In this document: positions 9,560 through 17,331 of the stretch, piece after piece
Position numbering within the stretch: the stretch's first letter is position 1
Layout: every line of letters begins with the position of its first letter
Source: an uncultured Oscillospiraceae bacterium
GTDB lineage: Bacteria > Bacillota > Clostridia > Oscillospirales > Oscillospiraceae
DNA: 50,381 nt
Assembly: GCA_934589145.1 (NCBI GenBank)
Contig: CAKTNW010000014.1
Location: forward strand, 1-50,381
Reading direction: 5' to 3'
Program-made: the position numbers and the translations under genes
The notes under the pieces: generated by a model
Seen by the model: the letters and a program-made list of their open reading frames with translations, nothing else
Databases searched by the model: none
What the model was told of the DNA's origin: nothing

Positions 9560-9588
9560 TTGACATTTTTCCTTATGCTTGCTATAAT
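9560..9588 (+). promoter_or_regulatory. Consensus sigma-A promoter for the tRNA genes
   Basis: TTGACA, a 17-base spacer and TATAAT match the consensus exactly. Transcription should start near 9595, about 30 bases before tRNA-Asp. Confidence 0.9.
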
Positions 9589-9626
9589 GTACAAGCTTGA
9601 GTTCGACGACAACGAAAGCGCAACAA

Positions 9627-9703
9627 GGCCAAGTAGTTCAGTTGGTTAGAACGCCAGCCTGTCACGCTGGAGGTCGAGGGTTCGAGCCCCTTCTTGGTCG
9701 CCA
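9627..9703 (+). tRNA. tRNA-Asp(GTC)
   Basis: This is a 77-base cloverleaf with acceptor GGCCAAG/CTTGGTC, anticodon stem CCAGC/GCTGG around the GTC anticodon, a T-loop TTCGAGC and an encoded CCA end. Confidence 0.97.
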
Positions 9704-9708
9704 TATAT

Positions 9709-9784
<76 letters not shown>

Positions 9785-9787
9785 CAC

Positions 9788-9825
9788 AAACCCTGTAACC
9801 ACAACGGTTACAGGGTTTGCTTTAT
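9788..9825 (+). terminator. Terminator of the tRNA operon
   Basis: A perfect 13-bp stem (AAACCCTGTAACC/GGTTACAGGGTTT) with loop ACAAC is followed by a T-rich stretch. It lies inside element A, 4 bases after the CCA. Confidence 0.85.
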
Positions 9826-9851
9826 TTTATCGTTTCTCAATTTTGTTGGAC

Positions 9852-9872
9852 TTTCCAACAGATTTTCCAACA
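9852..9872 (+). repeat. Arm-type repeats TTTCCAACA, left end of element A
   Basis: There are two copies of TTTCCAACA 12 bases apart, with an inverted TGTTGGA just before them. The same pair at the same 12-base spacing recurs at 18782/18794 and 32219/32231, as expected for integrase arm sites at both ends. Confidence 0.6.
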
Positions 9873-9880
9873 GGCTATTG

Positions 9881-11278
9881 CTATGCCTGTTTTTGCAGTG
9901 TCGCAATGATCAATTTGGCAATGTCGGGATTTTCCTGCAGCAGACGGTATGCCTGTTCCGCTGCATTATCCAATGGCTTTTCCTGCGGCGTATCAGCCCG
10001 TTTCTGAAAGAAATCCGTCTCCACCTTCTCGGCCAACCGGCGGCGCTCCTCGTTGTTGGTATGGGCGTAGAGATCGGTCACCATACGGGATTGGGCATGG
10101 CCGGTATCGCCCTGCACCGCCTTGATGTTTCCGCCGCCGATTTGCAGCTTTAGTGAAGCGCTGCAATGCCGCAGACTGTGAAAGACTACCGGCGGCAGCC
10201 CTGTGGCATCGGTCAGCTTGCGGAGCAGAAAGGCGATCTGCCTTTCCTCATAGGGGCGTCCATCCTCATGGGCAACGACAAGGTCAAAGTCCTGATAGCC
10301 ACCGGCCAACAGTTCCTTTATCTCCTGCTGCCGCCCTTTTTCTTCCACAAGTGCCAGCGCCACGGTTTTCGGCAGAAACACCTTTCGTATACTGCTTTCC
10401 GTTTTTGGGGCTTTCAGCACCAGCGATGTGGAGGAGCCGGTCTGCTTCCACTCAGGGAATGTCAGCAGGACGGTGGAGCGTCCGCGCCGTTCCAGCGCTG
10501 CAAGGCTATCCTTCTGGCAGCGTTTCAGTTCCTTTGTGATCCGCACATGAGCGGTTCCGGCACAGATGGAATCCTCAGAAATGTCCACGCAGTCCCATGT
10601 CAGGCCCAGTATTTCCCCCACACGCATAGAGCAGCCAAGAGCCAGCAGCATACACAGCTTCAAAACGGAATCAGTGCAGGAGTCCAGAGCCTGTTGCGCT
10701 TCACTGGCAGACCACACGGTGCGTTCCTGCGGCTGATACTTGGGCAGCGTCACGCGGAGGGCGGGATTGCTGGGGATGTATTCCCAGATGACCGCCTGAT
10801 TCAGCGCACTGCGCAGCAGGGCGTGCGTTTTTTCAATCACCGAGCGGGACACGCAGGCATCTGTTTTCTTGTGGCCTTTCAGTACAACGGCAGGCTTGTC
10901 CTGAAGCGAGTCGTAGAACAAGTCCAAATCATGCGTGGTCAGGTCTTTCACCGCCACGTTGCCCAAGTATGGCTTGATGTAATGCTCAATGCGATGGAGA
11001 TTGCAGGATAAAAAGGAATCGCCCCAATGGTTCAGTCCATAGACCTGCACGTATTCATCCAAAAGCTCACTGACCGTGATAAATTTTTTCTGCGATCGTT
11101 TGGTTTGTATGGGCGTTTGCTTTGGCGGGCGAAATTCACCGATGGACTTCTCGTATTCGATTTGAGCAATCCGCAGATTTGCGGCTTCGTAGGTAGGGAA
11201 ACGTTCATATATTGGTTTGGTATATCCGGGGCAGCGGTAGCAGATCTCATACTGCTGTCCCTTTTTGCGGGGTCTCAT
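9881..11278 (-). CDS. int: Tyrosine integrase of element A
   Basis: The product is 465 residues. An N-terminal arm-binding part is followed by a SAM-like core-binding domain (about 70-190) and the catalytic domain. The catalytic residues are all visible: Arg in CSMRVGEIL, the HSLRHCSA box, His in TGHAQS and the nucleophile Tyr in DLYAHT. The stop lies 97 bases from the att site, the usual arrangement for tRNA-targeting integrases. An AAGGAG site and a clear promoter lie upstream. It should insert and, with the excisionase-like protein, excise the element. Confidence 0.93.
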   Translation of the reverse strand: MRPRKKGQQYEICYRCPGYTKPIYERFPTYEAANLRIAQIEYEKSIGEFRPPKQTPIQTKRSQKKFITVSELLDEYVQVYGLNHWGDSFLSCNLHRIEHYIKPYLGNVAVKDLTTHDLDLFYDSLQDKPAVVLKGHKKTDACVSRSVIEKTHALLRSALNQAVIWEYIPSNPALRVTLPKYQPQERTVWSASEAQQALDSCTDSVLKLCMLLALGCSMRVGEILGLTWDCVDISEDSICAGTAHVRITKELKRCQKDSLAALERRGRSTVLLTFPEWKQTGSSTSLVLKAPKTESSIRKVFLPKTVALALVEEKGRQQEIKELLAGGYQDFDLVVAHEDGRPYEERQIAFLLRKLTDATGLPPVVFHSLRHCSASLKLQIGGGNIKAVQGDTGHAQSRMVTDLYAHTNNEERRRLAEKVETDFFQKRADTPQEKPLDNAAEQAYRLLQENPDIAKLIIATLQKQA

Positions 11279-11362
11279 AAGTTCGCACTCCTTGTATCGT
11301 GTACTTAGAGCCGCATGACCTCCTGACAGCGGTGCTAAGCGGAGTACCCATTCATGCGGTTC

Positions 11363-11391
11363 AGTATAGCATGGGCAACTGGTTTCGTCAA
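11363..11391 (-). promoter_or_regulatory. Promoter of the element A integrase
   Basis: On the minus strand TTGACG and TATACT are separated by 17 bases, about 85 bases before the integrase start codon. Confidence 0.75.
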
Positions 11392-11415
11392 AAAAACTTT
11401 TTCCGACGAAGAGAT

Positions 11416-11613
11416 TTACTTCCGCAGGAACTCCAGCAGGGCTTCCCGTGGAATACGAATCTGCCTACCGATGCGAACACTTCGTATCTGGCCGCTGCGG
11501 ATCAGCTCGTAGGCGGTGTTGCGGCCAATGCCGAGGATGGGCATCAAGTCCTCTACCCGCAGGATCATGGGGAGATCGTGCAGATCACGATACTTATTCT
11601 CCACGGGCAGCAC
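11416..11613 (-). CDS. xis: Excisionase-like helix-turn-helix protein
   Basis: The product is 65 residues. It has a MerR-like winged-helix fold of the excisionase family: LRVEDLMPILGIGRNTAYELIRSGQIRSVRIGRQIRIPREALLEFL. It overlaps the end of the upstream recombinase gene by 20 bases and precedes the integrase, the classical xis position. It should bind near the att arms and set recombination direction. Confidence 0.8.
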   Translation of the reverse strand: MLPVENKYRDLHDLPMILRVEDLMPILGIGRNTAYELIRSGQIRSVRIGRQIRIPREALLEFLRK

Positions 11614-12508
11614 CTCCCTTCACGGATGCCAGATAGATGTCCGTCACATCGGGGCGCTCATGTCCCAGCAAGCGTGAAACGGTGAAATGGGCGTCCAAAG
11701 GCGTCATGCCGCCGTTGACGAGGGATGTGTACTTTTCGGCGGCGTAGGTATGCCGCAGCCCGTGGAAGGTAATGCGCCTGTCCGACGCTGTGGGGTCGCA
11801 GATAGCGTCACGGTGGCGGAGGATAAACTGCTGCATGCCGTTGATGGCCCGGTCAGTGGGAATGCCGTCCGACACCAGCAGCTTGTGCCCGCGTTCCGTT
11901 TTCTCCAGCAGCCGCTGCAGCATCATCGTAATACGGTCGTCCTCGATGGGAACGATACGCACCTTACCGCCCTTGCCTTTCACGGTGAGGGCGTTTTCAC
12001 GCAGCGCACGCTCCGCCGCGGCGGTGTCCAAGCGGAAGCACTCATGGATGCGCAGACCGGCGTAACGGGCCAGATACAGGGCGAGAATGTAGTCCTCCCG
12101 GTCCTCCGCCATGGCGCGGCCGATCAGCTTGCCAAACTCCGAGTTCGTCCATGTACGATCCTGCTGCCCGAAGCGACGGCGTTCCAAGGTAACGCCTAGT
12201 TCTTCATTGCCCGGCAGCGCATAACGGGGATGGGACATCTTATCGTGAAAGAAACGGATGGCGGAGAGGTCGGTCTTGATGGTGCTGGCGGATTTGCCTT
12301 GCTCCTGCAAATAGAGAACATAGCTCACCAGATGCTTGCCGCTGATGTTCTCCAGCTTTTGCAGATGGTAGTAAGTTGCGAGGTAAGCGCAGAAGCGCTT
12401 GACCGCCTCATAGTAGCGATCTTTGGTACGGAAGCTGCCCTGCCGGTTGTGCCGGGCCAGCTTATCCAGTTGGGTAACGAGGGTGTGGTAAATTCCATTT
12501 GTGGTCAT
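11594..12508 (-). CDS. XerC/D-like tyrosine recombinase
   Basis: The product is 304 residues from MTTNGIYH, chosen for AAGGAG 9 bases upstream. It has an N-terminal SAM-like domain, then a catalytic domain with Arg in YAGLRIHECF, the box HGLRHTYAAE, His in LLGHERPDV and Tyr in DIYLAS, all intact. It belongs to a different branch from the integrase downstream. Possible roles are resolution of element dimers or help in transposition; the sequence does not decide. Confidence 0.85.
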   Translation of the reverse strand: MTTNGIYHTLVTQLDKLARHNRQGSFRTKDRYYEAVKRFCAYLATYYHLQKLENISGKHLVSYVLYLQEQGKSASTIKTDLSAIRFFHDKMSHPRYALPGNEELGVTLERRRFGQQDRTWTNSEFGKLIGRAMAEDREDYILALYLARYAGLRIHECFRLDTAAAERALRENALTVKGKGGKVRIVPIEDDRITMMLQRLLEKTERGHKLLVSDGIPTDRAINGMQQFILRHRDAICDPTASDRRITFHGLRHTYAAEKYTSLVNGGMTPLDAHFTVSRLLGHERPDVTDIYLASVKGGAARGE

Positions 12509-13740
12509 ATAGAAAAATCTCCTTATATTCAAAATTATGTTCAGCTGGGCGCACTTCACCCATTGGCAAGGAGAGCCGTTTCCGGTGTATCTCCGCAGAA
12601 AGGATAGACTGCCGCAGGCGGAAAGCATTGGTATTGCGTGCTTTTCACGGCCTACCTGTATGTCTGTCTCTCTTTACTTGTGCCAGGTCAGTACGCTGCG
12701 GTATGGAGGATTTGACCTCTGCTCGTGTGAGCAACCGCGAACACCAGGCCGCTGAACTCGGTTGCGGAAGACTCCGCCGGTGTCCTGTGATCCGCCCGGC
12801 AACGGATCGAAGAATGCGCGATACCCCGTATGACCGGCGCCGCACTCTGACTGCGGCATACAGGGCGGGAGCTTGCCTCTCCCTTGATGGCTGTCGTGCC
12901 GTGCCATCTCAACGGCTTTTGCAAAGCTTCTTTTTCCTGACCTGCGCCGAAGCAATTTCGGCGTTCTTTCTTTTTTCCTGCGGTATCGCGGCGGTGGCAA
13001 GTGCCGCGACAAAAACGGTAAGCAAAAACGCAGGAAGAATCTTCCTGCCATTTCGGCTTCATACGATCCTTCCTGCGTTTGCAGTATTGTTCAATTCTGA
13101 TGGACATCCCGTTTTCCGGGAGGGTTCATTTTGACATACTTCGGGTTCTTAATCAGAGCGAAAAGCTGTTGATAATACTTTCCACCCGTGCCTGCTCTGC
13201 CTCGACCTAAATGCTTGATGCCTTAAGTACAGGCACATCATAGCACGGCGACAAAACGGCGTACAGGTGGAAAATGCCGCGAGAAAGAATTCCTCGCAGC
13301 ATGGTCATTGAAATACGAGGGCGCAATGGCCCTAATCTCAAACGGGAGCATAATGCTCCTCAAGTACAAACTTAACAACGTGTGCGATCCGAAAGGTATT
13401 CGGAGACCCCGGTGGGGCAGTGCACAAATAACTGGATAATTCTTATATAACACAATATGTTGTAGTTGTCAATATTGAAATGTCTAAATGATGTATTTCG
13501 AGAAATCGCAGGAAGAAACACAATACGCATTATCTCCGTATTAAATGCGTATTAAAGGCGTACTAAGGAGATAAAGCGTATTACGTGCGTATAAAAAGCG
13601 TATTAGTACCGCAGAGAATAAATGAGTAGTTTTTGCCTGCTATTTGACCAGTCTCGGCGGGGATAATATTCGCGACTACTTCAAAATTATACTGCCATTA
13701 CTATTTACCGATAGCAGTATCATATGGATCGTTTTGAAAA
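12509..13740. other. Gene-poor, hairpin-rich stretch, possible non-coding RNA or regulatory region
   Basis: No open frame here has a convincing ribosome site, codon use or protein family. Between 13270 and 13360 three short hairpins occur in a row (GCGAG/CTCGC, AGGGC/GCCCT and the near-perfect palindrome GGAGCATAATGCTCC). Iteron-like repeats follow at 13535-13605. The stretch is upstream of the recombinase-xis-int genes and may hold their control region, or a large structured RNA. Confidence 0.35.
13535..13605 (+). repeat. Iteron-like cluster of (G/C)CGTA(T/C)TA repeats
   Basis: Copies start at 13535, 13547, 13558, 13576, 13587 and 13598. Five of the six match GCGTATTA or differ by one base; the copy at 13587 keeps only GCGTAT. 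Spacings are 12, 11, 18, 11 and 11 bases, so most lie on one face of the helix. This suggests cooperative binding of a protein, as in iterons or integrase arm sites. Confidence 0.55.
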
Positions 13741-13775
13741 GGGAGTGACACGCGTTTCGCGTGTCACTCCCTTTT
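13741..13775 (-). terminator. Terminator after kdpE
   Basis: A perfect 14-bp stem (GGGAGTGACACGCG and complement) with a 3-base loop is flanked by A on one side and T on the other. It lies 34 bases after the kdpE stop and could act in both directions. Confidence 0.85.
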
Positions 13776-13808
13776 GTAACATGACAACGATACCCCGGCT
13801 GTGATATA

Positions 13809-14510
13809 TCACTCCACCCGCAGCATCCGATAGCCGATGCCGATGTGCGTTTGTATGTATTGCTGCCCGTCTTTCCCATTCTCCAGTTTTTTGCGCAGGG
13901 TCGCCATGAATACCCGCAGGGAGGCAATGTCGTTTTCCCAACTGCTGCCCCAGATCTGCTGGGTGATGTAGGTATGCGTCAGAACCTTGCCCACATTTTT
14001 AGAGAGCAGGCACAGCAGTTTGTATTCAATAGGCGTCAGGTGCAGCTCTGCGCCGTCAAGATACGCGCAGCCTGCGGCATAGTCGATCTTCAGGGCACCA
14101 TTTGTGAAAACCGGCGCTTCCTGCGCCGCGTCCGGCTTCATCAGCGCCAGCCGCCGCTGCGTCACCCGCAGCCGCGCCAGCAGTTCCTCCACAGAAAAAG
14201 GCTTCGTCAGGTAATCGTCCGCCCCGGCATCCAGCGCCTCGATCTTGTCGGAATCCTCCGTTCGGGCGCTGATGACGATGATCGGCATATTCGACCAGGA
14301 GCGGATCTTTCGGATCACCTCCACGCCGTCTGTATCCGGAAGGCCCAGATCCAGCAGAACGATATCTGGATTGTGGGAGGAAGCCTCCAGAATCGCACTG
14401 GCGCCGTTCGGTGCGGAAAGATATTTATAGTCATGGGTCTTCAGCGTCGTCGTGATCAGATTGCGCACCGGCGCATCATCCTCCACCACGAGGATCAAAG
14501 GTTTATTCAT
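13809..14510 (-). CDS. kdpE: KdpE-like response regulator
   Basis: The product is 233 residues of the OmpR family. The receiver has E10-D11-D12, phospho-acceptor D54 (IVLLDLGLPDTDG) and Lys in LTKPF; the winged helix includes LTPIEYKLLCLL and RVFMATLRKKLE. The order and sequence fit KdpE, which activates potassium uptake genes. Its start lies 8 bases inside the end of kdpD. No kdpFABC pump is nearby; the neighbouring potassium genes are ktrA/ktrB, which are the likely targets. Confidence 0.85.
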   Translation of the reverse strand: MNKPLILVVEDDAPVRNLITTTLKTHDYKYLSAPNGASAILEASSHNPDIVLLDLGLPDTDGVEVIRKIRSWSNMPIIVISARTEDSDKIEALDAGADDYLTKPFSVEELLARLRVTQRRLALMKPDAAQEAPVFTNGALKIDYAAGCAYLDGAELHLTPIEYKLLCLLSKNVGKVLTHTYITQQIWGSSWENDIASLRVFMATLRKKLENGKDGQQYIQTHIGIGYRMLRVE

Positions 14511-16479
14511 GAAGCGTTACCTCACTTATCGGCAGAGTAAAGGTGAACACACAGCCATGGGGCACATTGTCCGCAAGGGTTAGTGCTCCGCCGTGTGCCT
14601 CAGCGATCGACCGGCAGAGGGGCAGGCCAAGGCCCAGGCTGCGGCTGCTGTCGCCGGCCGGTTTGCCAGCGGTGAAAAACAGTTCAAACGCGCGGGTCTG
14701 CCACTCCGGCGGAATACCGGGGCCATCATCCGCCACACAGATGACCGCATTCCGCCCCTGCGCCCTTGCGCTGATCTGAATATGCGAGCCGGTCGGCGTA
14801 TATTTGATGGCGTTATTGACCAGATTCACCAGCACCTGAACGATCAGCCCGGCATCCATTCTGGCCAGGACAGGCGCATCTCCGCAATCCACCGTAATGG
14901 AATGTTCCTTGCTCCTGCGGTCGATATGCCGCAGGGCTTCCGCGATCACATCCTCCACGATCTGATCGGACAGATGAAGCCGCACGCTTCCCTCCGCGAT
15001 CTTTGTGATGGACAGCAGATTTTCCACCAGTCCGTTGAGCCACTGCGCATCGTCATAAATATCAGTGAAGATCTGCGTTCTGGCTGCGGCATCCAGCGTT
15101 TCATCACTGTGCAGCAGCGTGTCGGCGTTGCCGGAAATAGAGGTCAGCGGCGTGCGCAGGTCGTGGGAGATGGAGCGCAGCAGATTGGCGCGAAGCTGCT
15201 CGTTCTTTGCCAGCACGGCGGCCTCCTCCTTTTCTCTGGCATTGCGCAGGTTGTCCAGTGCCAGGGCACATTCGCCAAGGATCGACAGCGTGATGCTGGA
15301 CTCGAAGGCGTCCGGCGGCTTACCGGCAATGGAGATGCCGATCACGCCATAGGCCTGCTGCTGGGTGCGGATGGCAAGATACAGGTACTTCGCTTTGGGA
15401 AACTGCGTCGTTGTTGCTCCGGCACGCTTTCTGTTCTGCCATGTCCACTCTACGACCTCGCTTTCCTGCTGGGCAGGCGGCACGCTGCACGCAGGCGAAC
15501 CGTCGGCGGCGTAAAAGAACCCCGTTCCCAGTTGGCCGTTTTCTGCCGGATAGACAAGGATATCGCGCTCCAACAGCCGCTGAAGCTGCACCGCCGTCGT
15601 ATGGTAGGTATCCTCCTCGCTTTGCGCCTTTTGCAGCTGCTGATTTGTGTCAAACAGCAGCTTCGTGCGAAAGGCATCGTGGGCGGAAAGCTGCGCGTGT
15701 GCTTTCAGCTTTGCCGCCAGTGTCCCCGTAAGAATAGACGCGCCCAGCATGACGACAAAGGTAACAGGGTAGCCGGAGCCATAGGCCAGCAGCGAAAGGT
15801 GCGGCTCTGTCAGAAAATAGTTGAACAGGATCACGCTCAGAATCGAGGCCAGTATGCCGCAGGTATAGCCACTTGTCAGAACAGAGGTGAAAAGGACACC
15901 CAGCAGGTACAGCGTAATGATATTGGCGTCAGTAAAGCCCAGACGCAGGAACAGCCATCCGATGGCGGTGGCGGCAGTCAGAATGCCCAGCGTCAGCAGA
16001 AGCTCACGGAAGGTCGGCATGGCCGGACGCATCAGCGAGGGCTTCTTCTGGTGGTAGTTCTTATAGACATCCACGTCAGGGATGATGTGAATGTCCAGCT
16101 CTGGCGCCAGTTCAATAAGCCGCTCCGTCAGTGTCGGACTGCTCCAGAAGCTGCGGCGCTGGGCGCCGCTGCGCCCAATCACGATTCGCGTCACGCCGGA
16201 CAGCCTTGCGTATTCCGCGATCTGCGTCGGCACATCCTCGCCGCGCATGGTGACGATCTCCGCCCCCATCTGTTGAGCAAGCCGGGTGTTTTCCTGCAAC
16301 CGAAGCTGGTCGTCCTCCCGCATGGCGGTGTTTTCCGGCGTCTGCACATAGAGCGCCGTAAAGCTGCCGCCGAAGACGGACGCCATGCGCCCTGCGGTAC
16401 GCACGATCCTCTCGTTGGATGGCGAGGACGACAGGCAGACAAGAATATGCTCCGCTGCCGGTATTTCTGTTTTCTGCAT
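14503..16479 (-). CDS. kdpD: KdpD-like sensor kinase lacking the N-terminal KdpD domain
   Basis: The product is 658 residues, against about 895 in E. coli KdpD. It begins directly with a universal-stress-protein-like domain (HILVCLSSSPSNERIV ..., about 10-135), then four packed transmembrane helices (about 155-260), a GAF-like domain, HisKA with SISHDLRTPLTSISG and an ATPase domain (NLVNNAIKYTP, DDGPGIP, LGLGLPLCRSIAEAHGG). The usual first domain with its P-loop is absent, which also occurs in other Firmicutes. It should sense potassium or ionic state and phosphorylate KdpE. The start (MQKTEIP) follows a GGTGAG site; a longer frame upstream is not needed. Confidence 0.85.
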   Translation of the reverse strand: MQKTEIPAAEHILVCLSSSPSNERIVRTAGRMASVFGGSFTALYVQTPENTAMREDDQLRLQENTRLAQQMGAEIVTMRGEDVPTQIAEYARLSGVTRIVIGRSGAQRRSFWSSPTLTERLIELAPELDIHIIPDVDVYKNYHQKKPSLMRPAMPTFRELLLTLGILTAATAIGWLFLRLGFTDANIITLYLLGVLFTSVLTSGYTCGILASILSVILFNYFLTEPHLSLLAYGSGYPVTFVVMLGASILTGTLAAKLKAHAQLSAHDAFRTKLLFDTNQQLQKAQSEEDTYHTTAVQLQRLLERDILVYPAENGQLGTGFFYAADGSPACSVPPAQQESEVVEWTWQNRKRAGATTTQFPKAKYLYLAIRTQQQAYGVIGISIAGKPPDAFESSITLSILGECALALDNLRNAREKEEAAVLAKNEQLRANLLRSISHDLRTPLTSISGNADTLLHSDETLDAAARTQIFTDIYDDAQWLNGLVENLLSITKIAEGSVRLHLSDQIVEDVIAEALRHIDRRSKEHSITVDCGDAPVLARMDAGLIVQVLVNLVNNAIKYTPTGSHIQISARAQGRNAVICVADDGPGIPPEWQTRAFELFFTAGKPAGDSSRSLGLGLPLCRSIAEAHGGALTLADNVPHGCVFTFTLPISEVTLHE

Positions 16480-16540
16480 GGTCTCACCGCCTTTTGTGGG
16501 CATTATAGCACAGTATGTGATCGTTTTCCACTGCAAGCCT

Positions 16541-16648
16541 TCATGTCCGCCGCCAATTTGTGCGGAAGAATCCGTCCACCAGCGCTATCACAACCCAGCC
16601 CAGCAGAAAAGCCAGCAAAGCGGATATGATCAGAACAACATCTCCCAT
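16541..16648 (-). CDS. Small single-helix membrane protein between ktrA and kdpD
   Basis: This is a 35-residue open frame reading MGDVVLIISALLAFLLGW and then VVIALVDGFFRTNWRRT. It is almost entirely one transmembrane helix with a basic C-terminal tail, the layout of small transporter subunits such as KdpF. It lies in the 186-base gap between ktrA and kdpD in the same direction. The ribosome site is weak (GGTGGTGGACGGGG). The hydrophobic pattern is unlikely by chance, but no relative is recognised; a subunit or modulator of the Ktr/Kdp proteins is inference. Confidence 0.45.
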   Translation of the reverse strand: MGDVVLIISALLAFLLGWVVIALVDGFFRTNWRRT

Positions 16649-16665
16649 CCCCGTCCACCACCATT

Positions 16666-17313
16666 TCAGATGCGAAAGCACTTCTGCATTGCCTTATATT
16701 CCCCCAGCGCCAGAATGGTTTCATCCTTCGCCAGCACAGTTTCGGGGGTGACTGAAACATCGGTCTTTCCTGCCCGCTTGATGCCAAGAATGTTGATTTC
16801 AAACTTTCTGCGGATATCCAGTTCGCCAATGCTTTTCCCGACCCAGCCTTCCGGTACTTCCACCTCAAAAATGGCGTGCTGCTCGTCGATCTCTATGTAG
16901 TCGAAAATATGGTCGGCAGTGTATCGGATCGCTGCCCATTTTGCCACCTGCTTTTCCGGGTAGACTACATGGTCTGCACCGTTGCGAAGCAGAAACTTTG
17001 CCTGCACATCACGCTCGGCACGCGACACCACGCACTTTGCGCCCAGCTCCTTCAGCAGCGAGGTGGTTTCCAGCGAGTTCTGAAAATTACCGCTGATGGT
17101 CACGATGCAGACGTCAAAATTTCCGATGCCAAGAGAGCGAAGAAACTCCGCGTTTGTACTGTCGCCAATTTGTGCGTTGGTGACGAAAGGCATGACCTCG
17201 TTGATCCGCTCTTCGTCTGTATCCACAGCCATGACCTGATGCCCCAGCTGCGCCAACTGCGCGGCGATATGCCGCCCGAAGCGGCCCACGCCGATCAATA
17301 AAATGCTTTTCAT
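16666..17313 (-). CDS. ktrA: KtrA/TrkA-type potassium channel regulatory protein
   Basis: The product is 215 residues, the single-unit KtrA size rather than the doubled E. coli TrkA. It has an RCK_N Rossmann domain (ILLIGVGRFGRHIAAQLAQLG, then Asp in AVDTDEERI for NAD/ATP ribose) and an RCK_C domain (about 135-215). AGGAGG lies 9 bases before the start. Such proteins form octameric rings that gate the partner channel KtrB, encoded 18 bases upstream in the operon. Confidence 0.92.
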   Translation of the reverse strand: MKSILLIGVGRFGRHIAAQLAQLGHQVMAVDTDEERINEVMPFVTNAQIGDSTNAEFLRSLGIGNFDVCIVTISGNFQNSLETTSLLKELGAKCVVSRAERDVQAKFLLRNGADHVVYPEKQVAKWAAIRYTADHIFDYIEIDEQHAIFEVEVPEGWVGKSIGELDIRRKFEINILGIKRAGKTDVSVTPETVLAKDETILALGEYKAMQKCFRI

Positions 17314-17331
17314 TCTGTGAACCTCCTGACT

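Noticed and set aside
12499..13134. Plus-strand frame of about 210 residues in the gene-poor stretch
   Set aside because: There is no ribosome site, odd Arg/Cys-rich composition and no family.
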